This document shows, piece by piece, positions 1 through 9,386 of a DNA stretch of 64,000 nt. How positions within the stretch are numbered: position 1 is the first letter of the stretch; each line of letters opens with the position of its first letter. Source of the DNA: Oscillospiraceae bacterium (GTDB lineage: Bacteria; Bacillota; Clostridia; Saccharofermentanales; Saccharofermentanaceae); the NCBI GenBank assembly GCA_902788505.1, contig CADAKH010000017.1, positions 62,001-126,000 on the forward strand, read 5' to 3'. Both the position numbers and the translations under genes were made by a program. The notes under the pieces were generated by a model, which was not told the DNA's origin, did not search any database, and saw only the letters and a list, made by a program, of their open reading frames with translations.

Positions 1-658
1 CGATGGAATGGATACCGAAATGGCTCTGGCCATGTGCCATCTGGCGTGCAAGGATATCGATCAGGAGATCTCTTCTGAGGCAGAGAATACCGAGTGAGCA
101 TCTCTGTGAAGTAGCCTTGGCGGGATTGTAGAGCATATCCCTTACAAAGCCGTCATCATCGATATCAAGGATATAGGAAGGATTGCCGTACTTTGTGCCG
201 TCACGGTTATACATAACGGAGATATCAGCACCTGATTCCTCATGAGACTTGATAAACGCATCAAATGTCGTGTTGAAGATAACGTTAGCACCTGCAACGA
301 TAACATAAGGAGTTCTGGACTGTCTTAAGAAATCGATAACGCCCGTAAGCTCCTCATCGGAATTGATGTTTGTAGCTTCGGAGTTTACGTAAGGCGGCAG
401 GATATGAAGACCGTCATTCTTTCTGTCCAAAGACCATGCACCACCTGTTCCGAGATGGTCCATAAGTGACTTGTACTTGTTGTATGTGAGAAGTCCGACA
501 TTCTTCACGCCGGAGTTAACCATGTTGGAGAGCATGAAGTCAATGATCCTGTATCTTCCGCCGAAAGGCATAGCGGAAAGCGCACGAGGATTGGAGAGCT
601 CTCCAAGAGATATCTTTTTGTTGTCGGCTAAGATAAGCCCCATTGCATTATTAAACAT
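1..658 (-). CDS. glgD: Glucose-1-phosphate adenylyltransferase, GlgD subunit (3' end cut by window edge)
   Basis: About 219 codons from an ATG at 658 run open to the left edge. The product starts MFNNAMGLILADNK and continues with SNPRALSAMPFGGRYRIIDF, the nucleotidyltransferase fold of ADP-glucose pyrophosphorylases. The N-terminal glycine-rich loop is degenerate (GLILADNK in place of GGQGSRL in its neighbour), which is typical of the GlgD regulatory or less active partner of GlgC in Firmicutes. An AAAGGAGA ribosome site precedes the ATG, 20 bases after the glgC stop, so it is the third gene of glgB-glgC-glgD. By family knowledge GlgC and GlgD form a heterotetramer that makes ADP-glucose for glycogen. 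The C-terminal half is outside the window. Confidence 0.93.
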   Translation of the reverse strand, partial: MFNNAMGLILADNKKISLGELSNPRALSAMPFGGRYRIIDFMLSNMVNSGVKNVGLLTYNKYKSLMDHLGTGGAWSLDRKNDGLHILPPYVNSEATNINSDEELTGVIDFLRQSRTPYVIVAGANVIFNTTFDAFIKSHEESGADISVMYNRDGTKYGNPSYILDIDDDGFVRDMLYNPAKATSQRCSLGILCLRRDLLIDILARQMAHGQSHFGIHSI

Positions 659-678
659 ATATCTTAATCTCCTTTACC

Positions 679-1938
679 TCATGCTCTGAATTTCGACTCG
701 ATGATATCGCAGTCCTCAGGAACTTCGAGATCCGAATCAACCATGCTGTTTGCAGGTATTACCGCACCATCCCTGATCTTGAGTCCGCGCTCGAAAACAC
801 AGATTCCTTCAGAACAGATCTTATGGTTGGTATAAGGTCCCTCGCCTTCAACGAAGTTGCCTGCCTGAACATCCTTACCGATGATCGTTCCGACATCAAT
901 AAGGCAGCGCTCGATGTGAGCACCTTCCTTTACGACGACACCGGGCATAAGAACGCAGTCCTTAACGATTGCACCTTTCTCGACAATAACCGATTCGGAA
1001 AGTACCGAATGCTCAACATCACCGAAGATACGGCAACCGTCTGTAAGTGCGGAATTCTTTACCTTTGCGCCTGTACCGATAAAGTGAGAAGGCTTAACAG
1101 GGTTCCTTGAGAAGATCTTCCAGGATCTGTCAACGAGATTGATCTCTTCAGGCTTATCAAGGATATCCATGTTGGTCTCCCAGAGAGAAGAGATAGTTCC
1201 TACATCCTTCCAGTAACCGGAGAATCTGTAAGCGCAAAGCTTCTTGCCCTGATCAAGGAGATTCGGAACGATATTCTTACCGAAATCGTTATTGGAATCA
1301 GGGTTGGCTTCATCTTCGATCAAAGCCTGTCTTAAAACGCTCCATGTGAATATGTAAACACCCATTGAAGCAAGATTGCTCTTCGGATTAGCGGGCTTTT
1401 CCTCGAACTCTTCGATAACATCGTCTTCCTTAGTGTTAAGAATACCGAATCTCGGAGCCTCTTCCCACGGTACTTCATATACTGCGATAGTTGCATCTGC
1501 ACCCTTCTCGATATGAGCCTTGAGCATTGCTGCATAGTCCATCTTGTAGATATGGTCACCGGAAAGGATAACAACATATTCAGGATCGTTGTCATCAATA
1601 AAACTCATATTCTGGTAGATAGCATTAGCGGTACCCTTATACCAGTCAGAACCCGCATTACTCTGATAAGGCGGAAGGATATAAGCACCCGCATTATTTC
1701 TGTCGAGGTCCCAGGGGTGACCGTTACCAACGTAAGTGTTGAGAGCCAAAGGCTGATACTGAGTGAGAACACCGACGATCTCTATTCCTGAGTTAACACA
1801 GTTAGAGAGCGGAAAATCGATGATCCTGTAACGGCTTCCGAATGGAACAGCCGGTTTTGCGACAGTCTTGGTCAGTACACCGAGTCTGCTTCCCTGTCCT
1901 CCTGCGAGTATCATCGCAACGACTTCAGTTCTTGACAT
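679..1938 (-). CDS. glgC: Glucose-1-phosphate adenylyltransferase, catalytic subunit
   Basis: A 419-residue protein of full family length. It makes ADP-glucose from glucose-1-phosphate and ATP, the committed step of bacterial glycogen synthesis. The N-terminus holds the nucleotide-binding motif [12 protein letters not shown]. It is followed by [19 protein letters not shown], then [10 protein letters not shown] with the metal-binding Asp, and EEKPANPKS. The C-terminal third, from about residue 290, has the hexapeptide-like pattern of a left-handed beta-helix ([17 protein letters not shown]). GGAGG precedes the ATG. It lies 24 bases after glgB and 20 before glgD, so the three are almost certainly one transcript. 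Confidence 0.97.
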   Translation of the reverse strand: MSRTEVVAMILAGGQGSRLGVLTKTVAKPAVPFGSRYRIIDFPLSNCVNSGIEIVGVLTQYQPLALNTYVGNGHPWDLDRNNAGAYILPPYQSNAGSDWYKGTANAIYQNMSFIDDNDPEYVVILSGDHIYKMDYAAMLKAHIEKGADATIAVYEVPWEEAPRFGILNTKEDDVIEEFEEKPANPKSNLASMGVYIFTWSVLRQALIEDEANPDSNNDFGKNIVPNLLDQGKKLCAYRFSGYWKDVGTISSLWETNMDILDKPEEINLVDRSWKIFSRNPVKPSHFIGTGAKVKNSALTDGCRIFGDVEHSVLSESVIVEKGAIVKDCVLMPGVVVKEGAHIERCLIDVGTIIGKDVQAGNFVEGEGPYTNHKICSEGICVFERGLKIRDGAVIPANSMVDSDLEVPEDCDIIESKFRA

Positions 1939-1962
1939 AATGAACTACCTCCGTATATGAGC

Positions 1963-4056
1963 TTATTTAGTCTTCTTTTCTTTTATTTCAGCCTTCTTGG
2001 AAGGTGCAGCTTTCTTTACTGCAGGCTTCTTAGAGGGCTTCTTGGAAGCTGCCTTTACCTCTGCTTTTGCAGTTGCTTTGGCAGCGGGCTTTACAGCCGT
2101 CTTCTTAGCTGCAGGCTTACCGGAAGAAGATTTAGATATCTTCTTTGGAGCAGCCTTCTTTACCTTCTTCCTGACAGGATCTTTAACCTTCATGAAGTAG
2201 ATACCTGCAAGCGGCGGAAGATTGATCTTCACCTTGTAAGGCTTGCCGTTCAAAGGCTCGTCAATAGCTTCGAAACATCCTTCCGCATCTGTAGCAGTAG
2301 GATATCCGGAACCGCCGTGGCACATGTCATCTGTATTGAAAACGATCTTATATGTGCCTAATTCGTAAACAGGCATCTCATATCCTTCAAGCGGCTGAGG
2401 CACCATGTTGAGCGCAACATAAATATCGTTTCTCTTGGGATCAGGACATGATCTCTTATAAACGAATACGTTGTTCTTTGTATCATCGGCAGCGATCCAT
2501 TCAAAGCCTGCCCAGGTGTGGTCATCTTCCCACATCTGGGGATTCTCGATATAGAACTTGTTGAGCTCGCTGTTGAAGTTCTGGAGCAGGCGATGTGACT
2601 CATAATCCAAAAGGAACCATTCAAGCTGCTCATAGAAGCGCCACTCGATGAACTGGCCGAACTCAGCGCCCATGAAGTTGAGCTTTCCGCCCGGATGGCT
2701 GATCTGATACAGCATCATCGTACGGAGAGATGCGAACTTTCTCCAGATATCACCCGGCATCTTATCGATAAGTGAATGCTTACCGTGAACGACTTCATCG
2801 TGTGAAAGGCTGAGGATGTAATTTTCTGAGAACGCATACATCATCGAGAAACAGAACTCATCGTGATGCCATGCTCTTGCATATGAATCAGTTGAAAAAT
2901 AATCCAGAGTGTCATGCATCCAGCCCATGTTCCACTTATGTGTGAAGCCCAAGCCGCCAGACTCAACAGGATGAGATACCTTCGGCCATGCCGTGGACTC
3001 TTCTGCGATGAGCATTGCATGAGGATAATTCTTGCGGATAGTGGAATTGAGCTTCTTGAAGAAATCGATCGCTTCAAGATTCTCATTGCCTCCGAACTTA
3101 TTCGGAATGTACTGCTGTCTTCCGTAATCCCGGTAAAGCATTGAAGATACAGCGTCTACACGGATACCGTCGAGATGGAACTCGTCGATCCAGAATACAG
3201 CATTGGAGATAAGGAAAGAAATCACTTCGTTCTTGGAATAATCGAATACGTAAGTACCCCACTCCCTGTGTTCACCGATCCTGGGATCCGAATACTCGTA
3301 ACAGGGTGTACCGTCAAATCTTACAAGACCTTCCATATTCTTCGGAAAGTGCGCCGGAACCCAGTCAAGTATGACGGAGATGCCATTCTGGTGAAGGACA
3401 TCAACCATGAACTTGAAGTCTGCAGGTGTTCCGAATCTTGAAGTAACGGCATAGTAACCTGTTACCTGATAACCCCATGAATCATCGAGCGGATGCTCTA
3501 ATATAGGCATGAGCTCAATATGTGTGTAGTGCATCTTCTTGCAGTAATCAGCAAGATCGATAGCAAGCTCTCTATATGTAAAGAAATTGCCGTCGGGATG
3601 TCTTCTCCATGAACCCAGATGGATCTCATAGATATTGATCGGCTTGGGTGCCAATGCATCCGTACGGTTCTTTACAAATTCATCGTCATTCCAGATGTAA
3701 TCATCAGGATCGTAAATTATCGATGCATTGTTTGGTCTTGTCTCGAAATGTCTTGCAAAAGGATCGCCCTTCTCGTAGATCCTGTTGTCGGCACCGATTA
3801 CCCTGTACTTATATCTGTCCCACTGCTGCGCATCCGGAACTTTCTGTTCCCAGATACCTGTCTTGCCAAGCATGAACATCTGGCAGTCGTTGGGATCCCA
3901 ATCGTTGAAATCACCCATAACGCTGACCATTCTTGCATGGGGAGCCCAGACGCGGAATATAAAGCCCTTCCCATTCTCATCCTCATAAGGATGAGCGCCG
4001 AGAAACTTATAGCTCATATAGTTCTCGCCCTTGTTAAATAAATAAGCGGCATCCAT
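1963..4056 (-). CDS. glgB: 1,4-alpha-glucan branching enzyme with lysine-rich C-terminal tail
   Basis: A GH13 branching enzyme that forms alpha-1,6 branches in glycogen. An N-terminal CBM48-like module (FRVWAPHARMVSVMGDFNDW) precedes the catalytic barrel, which has the nucleophile region DGIRVDAVSSMLY, the acid/base region AEESTAWP and LSHDEVVHGK. The open frame extends upstream to a TTG at 4122. I prefer the ATG at 4056 because GGGAGG lies 13 bases before it and nothing comparable precedes the upstream candidates; this gives 697 residues. The last roughly 73 residues, after YFMKVKD, leave the enzyme fold: 27 are Lys and most others Ala, Pro, Ser or Thr, in PAAKK-like units resembling histone H1 tails. 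I know of no such extension in standard GlgB. First gene of the glg operon. Confidence 0.95.
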   Translation of the reverse strand: MDAAYLFNKGENYMSYKFLGAHPYEDENGKGFIFRVWAPHARMVSVMGDFNDWDPNDCQMFMLGKTGIWEQKVPDAQQWDRYKYRVIGADNRIYEKGDPFARHFETRPNNASIIYDPDDYIWNDDEFVKNRTDALAPKPINIYEIHLGSWRRHPDGNFFTYRELAIDLADYCKKMHYTHIELMPILEHPLDDSWGYQVTGYYAVTSRFGTPADFKFMVDVLHQNGISVILDWVPAHFPKNMEGLVRFDGTPCYEYSDPRIGEHREWGTYVFDYSKNEVISFLISNAVFWIDEFHLDGIRVDAVSSMLYRDYGRQQYIPNKFGGNENLEAIDFFKKLNSTIRKNYPHAMLIAEESTAWPKVSHPVESGGLGFTHKWNMGWMHDTLDYFSTDSYARAWHHDEFCFSMMYAFSENYILSLSHDEVVHGKHSLIDKMPGDIWRKFASLRTMMLYQISHPGGKLNFMGAEFGQFIEWRFYEQLEWFLLDYESHRLLQNFNSELNKFYIENPQMWEDDHTWAGFEWIAADDTKNNVFVYKRSCPDPKRNDIYVALNMVPQPLEGYEMPVYELGTYKIVFNTDDMCHGGSGYPTATDAEGCFEAIDEPLNGKPYKVKINLPPLAGIYFMKVKDPVRKKVKKAAPKKISKSSSGKPAAKKTAVKPAAKATAKAEVKAASKKPSKKPAVKKAAPSKKAEIKEKKTK

Positions 4057-4146
4057 TGATGTTGCTCTGCCTCCCTGTCTCTTTGTGTTGACCATGCAAA
4101 ATAAATGCACGTCAAAATCCAAGAGCTTACGCCCTTAATAACAGAT

Positions 4147-4175
4147 ATTATAAACTAAATCGGAGAATTTACCAA
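4147..4175 (-). promoter_or_regulatory. Promoter of the glgBCD operon
   Basis: On the minus strand TTGGTA (4170-4175) and a perfect TATAAT (4147-4152) are separated by 17 bases. The predicted start, near 4139, would give a leader of about 80 bases before the preferred glgB ATG. Confidence 0.7.
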
Positions 4176-4228
4176 CCAAAAATACAAAAAAACTCATTTT
4201 TTTGACTTCGATTTTGTGAAAATTACAT

Positions 4229-4252
4229 AAACCCGTACATTATAGCGGGTTT
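4229..4252 (-). terminator. Possible terminator of the diguanylate cyclase gene
   Basis: A 7-bp stem (AAACCCG / CGGGTTT) with a 10-base loop starts inside the stop codon of the upstream gene. The following bases are only moderately T-rich, so this is weaker than the other terminators in the window. Confidence 0.45.
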
Positions 4253-6191
4253 AACTGATCCTGTCACGGCCTACCTTATGCTCTCTCTTCTCGGCATACA
4301 TTGCCGAATCAGCTTCTTTAAGGCACTTCTCGAAAACCCTATGCAGATCTTCACCCGGATCAATACCGGGGAACTCAATATAAGAGCCGGTACTTACGCA
4401 TACTTGGTATTCCTTGTCATCGAGCATGACTTTTCTTCCGATGACTCCCCTGACCTTCATCACAAAGCTTTCCGCTTTATCGGCCGTATAGTTTTTCGCA
4501 AGAACAACGAATTCATCACCGCCTGAACGGGCACATACTTCATCACCGTTTGAAGCCTCGAGCATCGCATAAGCAATCGTCTTAAGGCCGTAGTCACCTT
4601 CATAGTGTCCGAATCTGTCATTGATCGTTTTGAGATCATCCATGTCAAAAACGATTACCGCGAGACCCGTGGAATTCTTTATGCACTCCTCAAAAAATTC
4701 TTTGAAGAATTCTTCAAGACCGCGGCGGTTATAAAGCTCTGTCAGCATATCCCTGTTATAGAGATATCCGAGTCTCGTTACCGACTGCTCAAGATCTATC
4801 TGAATACGCCTTGTCTCAAGGATAACGCCAAGATCTACGAACCAGGACTGGATAGCCTTCTGCTCGCGGTTGTCGATATCAGGATCTGCGATCAGATAAC
4901 CCATGTAATATTGGAGATGGTGCAGCGCAAAGATATAGTAAGGCTTCGGATCTTCGAGCATGTCTTTGGGAAGGATATCCTTCTTCCTGAAATGCTGTAC
5001 CGGAACATCGGTCTTACCGCTGTCCCTGAACCCTGCCACAACAGTCATATCTTCATCGGATTCGGAAAAATCATCCTCTACAATACGCTTCTTATCCCAG
5101 CCCGGAGCGAGACAAAGAAGCATGTCCCTGAAACCGGTAGCAGTTTTTGCATTATCACTTATTGCCTTGAAGCATTCTTCAAGAGTATTGGCATCTGACA
5201 CCGAGATCATCAGATTAGTTGTCGACTGTGCGATAGCAGTGGCATTCTCGATCTTCTTAAGATAACTCCTCCGGAAGTCTTCAATAGAATCTACATTCTT
5301 TTCCTGACATCCGCATGACTGATTACATAAGATATCCCCTTCGATCATGATATCATCATCGAACTTCTCGCCTTCAATCATTCTAAGCATAGTAACGATA
5401 GCCTGATATCCCATATCGTAGAAAGACTGTCTGGCTGTAGTAAGCGTAGGGAAACCGCACGTTGATTCTGCAACCGCATCGAACCCTGTGATGATCATAT
5501 CTTCAGGAATCCTGATACCTCTGCTCTTACAGGCATTAATAAGACCGATAGCCGAATAATCATTTGCACAGACAACAGCATCAGGGAACATTTTGTCACG
5601 CTTGCTATAAGTGTCCAGGATATAATCCAGGGCGGGTTCGCCGCAGTCATACCAAAGACTGCCGTAGTAAACCTTTTCTTCATCAAAAGGAATGCCGTGA
5701 TTTTCGAGTACGCTCTTATAAGCTTCAAACCTGTCAATCGAGAAGCTGTGCTCAGGTTTGTTATCCCCTGCCAGATGGAAGATATCTCTGCATCCGTGGT
5801 GCGTGATCACGTGTTCTACGACCCTGGCAAATGTATTCTTGTCATCGCAACGTATGTTTAAATGCTCTTCATCATTTCCGCCGATGCTGATTACCGGAAT
5901 ATCGTATTTGGAAAGGATTATCTTCAAATGCTCTTTCAGAATATCGCTGAAATATGATGTTATCTTAACAACACCGTCAAAGTCATTAAGATCAGGGATA
6001 TCAAAAGATACCTTGTCACCTTCATCGTACTTTGAGAACTCTTTGTAGTTTTTATTGCTGTATGAATCACCGAAACTTGCAAAGAAAATCAGCTTTACTC
6101 CATGCTCCAGGGCAGCATCAATAAGGCCCTTCTGCATCATGCCGGACATCTGCTCGTAAACGTGTGATGTAAATACTGCTATCTTCTTCAT
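4251..6191 (-). CDS. Diguanylate cyclase with LacI-type periplasmic-binding-like sensor domain
   Basis: 646 residues. Residues 1-290 match the effector-binding fold of LacI/GalR repressors (MKKIAVFTSHVYEQ, later DAVVCANDYSAIGLINACK and IITGFDAVAEST) but the DNA-binding helix-turn-helix is absent: the protein begins directly at the first beta strand. A Cys-containing joint (CNQSCGCQEK), a helical segment and a poorly defined middle domain lead to a C-terminal GGDEF domain with LTELYNRRGLEEF and the active-site motif RSGGDEF. No signal peptide or membrane helix is seen, so it should be cytosolic. The RxxD product-inhibition site expected before GGDEF is absent. It probably converts GTP to c-di-GMP in response to a sugar-like ligand; the ligand is unknown. 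It sits upstream of the glycogen operon on the same strand. A TATAAT lies at 6230-6235. Confidence 0.88.
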   Translation of the reverse strand: MKKIAVFTSHVYEQMSGMMQKGLIDAALEHGVKLIFFASFGDSYSNKNYKEFSKYDEGDKVSFDIPDLNDFDGVVKITSYFSDILKEHLKIILSKYDIPVISIGGNDEEHLNIRCDDKNTFARVVEHVITHHGCRDIFHLAGDNKPEHSFSIDRFEAYKSVLENHGIPFDEEKVYYGSLWYDCGEPALDYILDTYSKRDKMFPDAVVCANDYSAIGLINACKSRGIRIPEDMIITGFDAVAESTCGFPTLTTARQSFYDMGYQAIVTMLRMIEGEKFDDDIMIEGDILCNQSCGCQEKNVDSIEDFRRSYLKKIENATAIAQSTTNLMISVSDANTLEECFKAISDNAKTATGFRDMLLCLAPGWDKKRIVEDDFSESDEDMTVVAGFRDSGKTDVPVQHFRKKDILPKDMLEDPKPYYIFALHHLQYYMGYLIADPDIDNREQKAIQSWFVDLGVILETRRIQIDLEQSVTRLGYLYNRDMLTELYNRRGLEEFFKEFFEECIKNSTGLAVIVFDMDDLKTINDRFGHYEGDYGLKTIAYAMLEASNGDEVCARSGGDEFVVLAKNYTADKAESFVMKVRGVIGRKVMLDDKEYQVCVSTGSYIEFPGIDPGEDLHRVFEKCLKEADSAMYAEKREHKVGRDRIS

Positions 6192-6355
6192 AAAATTCCC
6201 AATGCATTCAGATTTGCATATTCATCTTAATTATATTCATATGCCATTTTCATTGGTTAACGTTATGTAAATTAACTTTAATGATTTTTCACTACCGTTA
6301 AATTATGACAGCGTGTTATCCTATTCAAAGCAAAAATAAAAAGAGGCAATTACTT

Positions 6356-6889
6356 ATGAAATACTTTGTAGCATCAGATATTCACGGTGACTCATACTGG
6401 GCTGAGCGCGTTATAAACGCATTTGAAGATAGCAAAGCAGACAAGCTTATTCTTCTTGGAGATATCCTGTATCACGGACCCAGGAACGATCTACCATCCC
6501 ACTATGAACCCAAAAAGGTAATAGAGCTATTTAACAACATAGCAGATAAGATCCTTGCCGTAAGAGGCAACTGCGATACCGACGTCGATCAGATGGTCTT
6601 AAAGTTTCCTATCCTTTCAGACTATATCTATCTTGTAGATGAAGGAACGGTATTCTTCATTACTCACGGACACATCTACAATCCCATGAACCTGCCTATG
6701 GTAATGCCCGAGGATGCAATCCTTCTCACAGGCCACACACACGTCGCAGGAGACATCATCTGGGAATATGAAGACGGCAGGAAGACCCGCTATATGAATC
6801 CCGGATCACCTTCGATCCCCAAGGAAAACACGGTACCCTCTTACATCATTATCGAAAACGGCAAGGCAGAGCTGTTCACCTTCGGATAA
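6356..6889 (+). CDS. YfcE-type metallophosphoesterase
   Basis: 177 residues from the ATG at 6356, chosen because AGAGG stands just before it; the frame is open further upstream to 6305 without a ribosome site. Calcineurin-like metal motifs appear in order: SDIHGD, LLGDILYHGP, RGNCD, THGH and TGHTHV. This is the size and motif set of YfcE/MJ0936-type phosphodiesterases, which act on model substrates such as bis-pNPP; the natural substrate is unknown. The single-domain cytosolic enzyme stands alone, divergent from the diguanylate cyclase gene and convergent with the Vor operon. Confidence 0.9.
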   Translation: MKYFVASDIHGDSYWAERVINAFEDSKADKLILLGDILYHGPRNDLPSHYEPKKVIELFNNIADKILAVRGNCDTDVDQMVLKFPILSDYIYLVDEGTVFFITHGHIYNPMNLPMVMPEDAILLTGHTHVAGDIIWEYEDGRKTRYMNPGSPSIPKENTVPSYIIIENGKAELFTFG

Positions 6890-6953
6890 ACAATATCGGC
6901 ATCATATGGTTTGGTCGGGAATTCCGAGTACTTGAGATCATATAAAAATAAAA

Positions 6954-6981
6954 TTCCTGCCCGGATAACTCCGGACAGGAA
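6954..6981 (-). terminator. Intrinsic terminator of the Vor/Kor operon
   Basis: The stem TTCCTG-CCGGA / TCCGG-CAGGAA with one mismatch and a TAAC loop is followed on the minus strand by TTTTATTTTTATAT, just past the last gene of the operon. The other strand has no T-run, so it serves the minus-strand operon. Confidence 0.8.
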
Positions 6982-7013
6982 CATCATACACTTTAAGAAC
7001 TTATAACCTGCTA

Positions 7014-7553
7014 TTACTTAGCGAAAGCAGCGCCTCTGTCAAATGCTTCCATGTTGATCGGAATGAGATTGTGCTTTCTCTCGGGAAGGATCTCATAGAG
7101 TGACTTCTCGAAGGAATCTCTTGTGAAACACCCTGTAGCTGTTGCCATACAGCCGAGCATTGTAATAGGAGCGAACATCATCTTACCGAGCTCGGAAGCA
7201 ATGTCAGAAGCTTCCATTGCGATAACCTTGATGTCAGTTCTTGTAGGTCTTGTCTTGATGAGTGAAGAGTCGAGGATCATGAGAGCACCTGGCTTTAACT
7301 GCTTCTCGAACTTCTCCATTGAAGGCTGGTTAAGGCAGATAACAACGTCTGCATCGTTAACAACAGGTGAACCGATAGGCTCATCAGAGAAAACTACGGA
7401 GCAGTTAGCCGTACCGCCTCGCATCTCAGGTCCGTATGACGGGAACCATGAAACTTCCTTACCTTCATAAAGAGCAGCTTCTGCTGCCATCTTGCCTGCG
7501 GAGAGGATTCCCTGACCGCCGAATCCGGCAAAAATTACAGAGAAATCAATCAT
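7014..7553 (-). CDS. 2-oxoacid:ferredoxin oxidoreductase, gamma subunit
   Basis: 179 residues, the usual length of the gamma subunit. IFAGFGGQGILSAGKM at the N-terminus and SWFPSYGPEMRGGTANC are diagnostic of the family domain shared by PorG, VorC and KorC. The complex oxidatively decarboxylates a 2-oxoacid to its acyl-CoA and passes electrons to ferredoxin. The start overlaps the beta-subunit stop by four bases, implying translational coupling. It is the last gene of a ferredoxin-alpha-beta-gamma operon. The substrate (branched-chain 2-oxoacids or 2-oxoglutarate) cannot be settled from this subunit. Confidence 0.93.
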   Translation of the reverse strand: MIDFSVIFAGFGGQGILSAGKMAAEAALYEGKEVSWFPSYGPEMRGGTANCSVVFSDEPIGSPVVNDADVVICLNQPSMEKFEKQLKPGALMILDSSLIKTRPTRTDIKVIAMEASDIASELGKMMFAPITMLGCMATATGCFTRDSFEKSLYEILPERKHNLIPINMEAFDRGAAFAK

Positions 7554-8374
7554 TTCTTTACCTCCCCAACATTAACGCAGTTGTTTGCAGTTGCAGGAAT
7601 AGCGCCTGAAACATAATTGCCTTCAGCATCGAAAGTGATGTCAGCACCCTTGTAGCATCCGAGAGGATACTGCTTTTCCATATTCTCCTTGAGCCAGTCC
7701 ATAGCAGCAAGAGGCTCCTTACCCCAGTTTGTAGGGCATGTTGAGAGAACTTCTACGAGAGAGAAACCAAGCTTGTTCTTCTGAACATTGTAAGCCTTCT
7801 GGATAGCTCTCTTAGCGTTCTGGATGTTCTTGAAATCCGTAACACAAACACGCTCGATATAAGCAGCGCCTGCGAGATTGGATAAGAACTCGGAAACGTT
7901 GATAGGATAACCCTGATATGAAGGATCACGGCCCCAGGGTGATGTTGTTGTAACCTGTCCTACGAGTGTTGTAGGAGCCATCTGACCAGATGTCATGCCG
8001 TAAACCGCGTTGTTTACGAAGATTACAGTGATATTCTCACTTCTTGCAGCAGCGTGAACGATCTCAGCTGTACCGATGGATGCGAGGTCGCCGTCTCCCT
8101 GATATGTGAAGACGAAGCTGTCCTTGAGGTTTCTCTTGATACCTGTAGCAACAGCAGGTGCTCTTCCGTGAGCCGCCTGAACCATGTCGCATGCAATGTA
8201 CTCATAAGAATTGTATGTGCATCCTACTGATGCAACGCCTACTGCTGTCTCAAGTGCATCATTAGCTACGAGAGTCTCAGCTACAAGTCTGTGGATGATG
8301 CCGTGGCAGCAGCCGGGACAATAATGGAAAGGCTTATCTGTAAGGCCTTTTGTGGGTTCGAAAACTACAGCCAT
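7550..8374 (-). CDS. 2-oxoacid:ferredoxin oxidoreductase, beta (TPP-binding) subunit
   Basis: 274 residues. The thiamine diphosphate motif is clear: GDGDLASIGTAEIVHAAARS, then VNNAVYGMTSGQ, with the N-terminal FHYCPGCCHGIIHRL containing Cys residues that in the family take part in cofactor or cluster binding. This subunit carries the TPP that attacks the 2-oxoacid. Its start shares one base with the alpha stop (TGATG) and its stop overlaps the gamma start, so the three subunits should be made in step. The order and sequence style resemble genes annotated as 3-methyl-2-oxobutanoate (VorA-type) or 2-oxoglutarate (KorB-type) ferredoxin oxidoreductases. Confidence 0.94.
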   Translation of the reverse strand: MAVVFEPTKGLTDKPFHYCPGCCHGIIHRLVAETLVANDALETAVGVASVGCTYNSYEYIACDMVQAAHGRAPAVATGIKRNLKDSFVFTYQGDGDLASIGTAEIVHAAARSENITVIFVNNAVYGMTSGQMAPTTLVGQVTTTSPWGRDPSYQGYPINVSEFLSNLAGAAYIERVCVTDFKNIQNAKRAIQKAYNVQKNKLGFSLVEVLSTCPTNWGKEPLAAMDWLKENMEKQYPLGCYKGADITFDAEGNYVSGAIPATANNCVNVGEVKK

Positions 8375-9372
8375 CAGAAATTACCTCCTTCTGTGATCTT
8401 TCCCTCGTGGATCGCAACATCTTCGATCATCTGGCCTGCATTAAGCTCAACGTCGAGAAAAGCCTTTACGCTGGGCATATCAGCAGCCTCTGCGATTGCC
8501 TTGTAAGGGAAAGGCCAGAGTGTGATAGGTCTGATCATACCGACCTTGATACCAAGCTCAGCAGCCTGACGGATAACGTTACGTGAAATTCTGGAACATG
8601 TGGAGAATGCTGTGATAACGATCTCTGCATCTTCCATGTTGATAGCTTCATAACGAACTTCGTTAGCTTCAACGATCTTGTACTTCTCCTGAAGCTCAAG
8701 GTTCTTCTTCTCAAGAACATCCGGATCGATGTAGATGGATGTTACTGTGTGGTGGAAAGAATCACCCTTTCTTCCGCATGCAGCCCAAGGCTTCTCAATA
8801 GTCTCAACCGGCTCTTCGTCGCGGAAAGCAACAGGCTCCATCATCTGACCCAATGTACCGTCACCGATGATCATGCAGGTCATTCTGTACTTATCAGCGA
8901 GATTGAATGCCTCAACTACGAGCTCATAAAGCTCCTGAACAGAAGCAGGAGCAATAACGATATTTCTGTAGTCACCGTGTCCACCGCCCTTAGTTGCCTG
9001 GAAGTAGTCACCCTGTGCAGGCTGAATACCGCCCAGACCCGGGCCTGCTCTAACGATATTAACTACAACTGCAGGAAGCTCAGCACCTGCAATATATGAG
9101 ATACCTTCCTGCTTGAGGGAGATTCCCGGAGAGGATGAAGATGTCATTACTCTGAATCCTGCTGCAGCAGCACCGTAAACCATGTTGATTGCTGCGACTT
9201 CAGACTCAGCCTGAACGAAGTTACCGCCAACCTGTACCATCTTCTTAGCCATGTAGTGCATGACTTCGGTCTGGGGTGTGATCGGGTAACCAAAATAGTT
9301 ACGGCAGCCGGCTCTTATAGCTGCTTCGGCAATTACTTCATTGCCTTTCATTAATACTCTTTTCTGTGCCAT
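8374..9372 (-). CDS. vorB: 2-oxoacid:ferredoxin oxidoreductase, alpha subunit (VorB/KorA type)
   Basis: 332 residues. GNEVIAEAAIRAGCRNYFGY followed by PITPQTEV is the domain I signature of the alpha subunit. AESEVAAINMVYGAAAAG and SSPGISLKQEG follow, and the C-terminal part is the transketolase-C-like domain. Proteins of this length and sequence in Clostridia are usually named VorB (3-methyl-2-oxobutanoate dehydrogenase), which would fit branched-chain acid fermentation or reductive amino acid synthesis, but KorA is not excluded. It lies 14 bases after the ferredoxin gene. Confidence 0.92.
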   Translation of the reverse strand: MAQKRVLMKGNEVIAEAAIRAGCRNYFGYPITPQTEVMHYMAKKMVQVGGNFVQAESEVAAINMVYGAAAAGFRVMTSSSSPGISLKQEGISYIAGAELPAVVVNIVRAGPGLGGIQPAQGDYFQATKGGGHGDYRNIVIAPASVQELYELVVEAFNLADKYRMTCMIIGDGTLGQMMEPVAFRDEEPVETIEKPWAACGRKGDSFHHTVTSIYIDPDVLEKKNLELQEKYKIVEANEVRYEAINMEDAEIVITAFSTCSRISRNVIRQAAELGIKVGMIRPITLWPFPYKAIAEAADMPSVKAFLDVELNAGQMIEDVAIHEGKITEGGNF

Positions 9373-9386
9373 AATCTCCCTCCCGA

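Noticed and set aside
4057..4122. Longer N-terminus of GlgB from a TTG
   Set aside because: It has no ribosome site and runs through the GGGAGG that serves the ATG at 4056.
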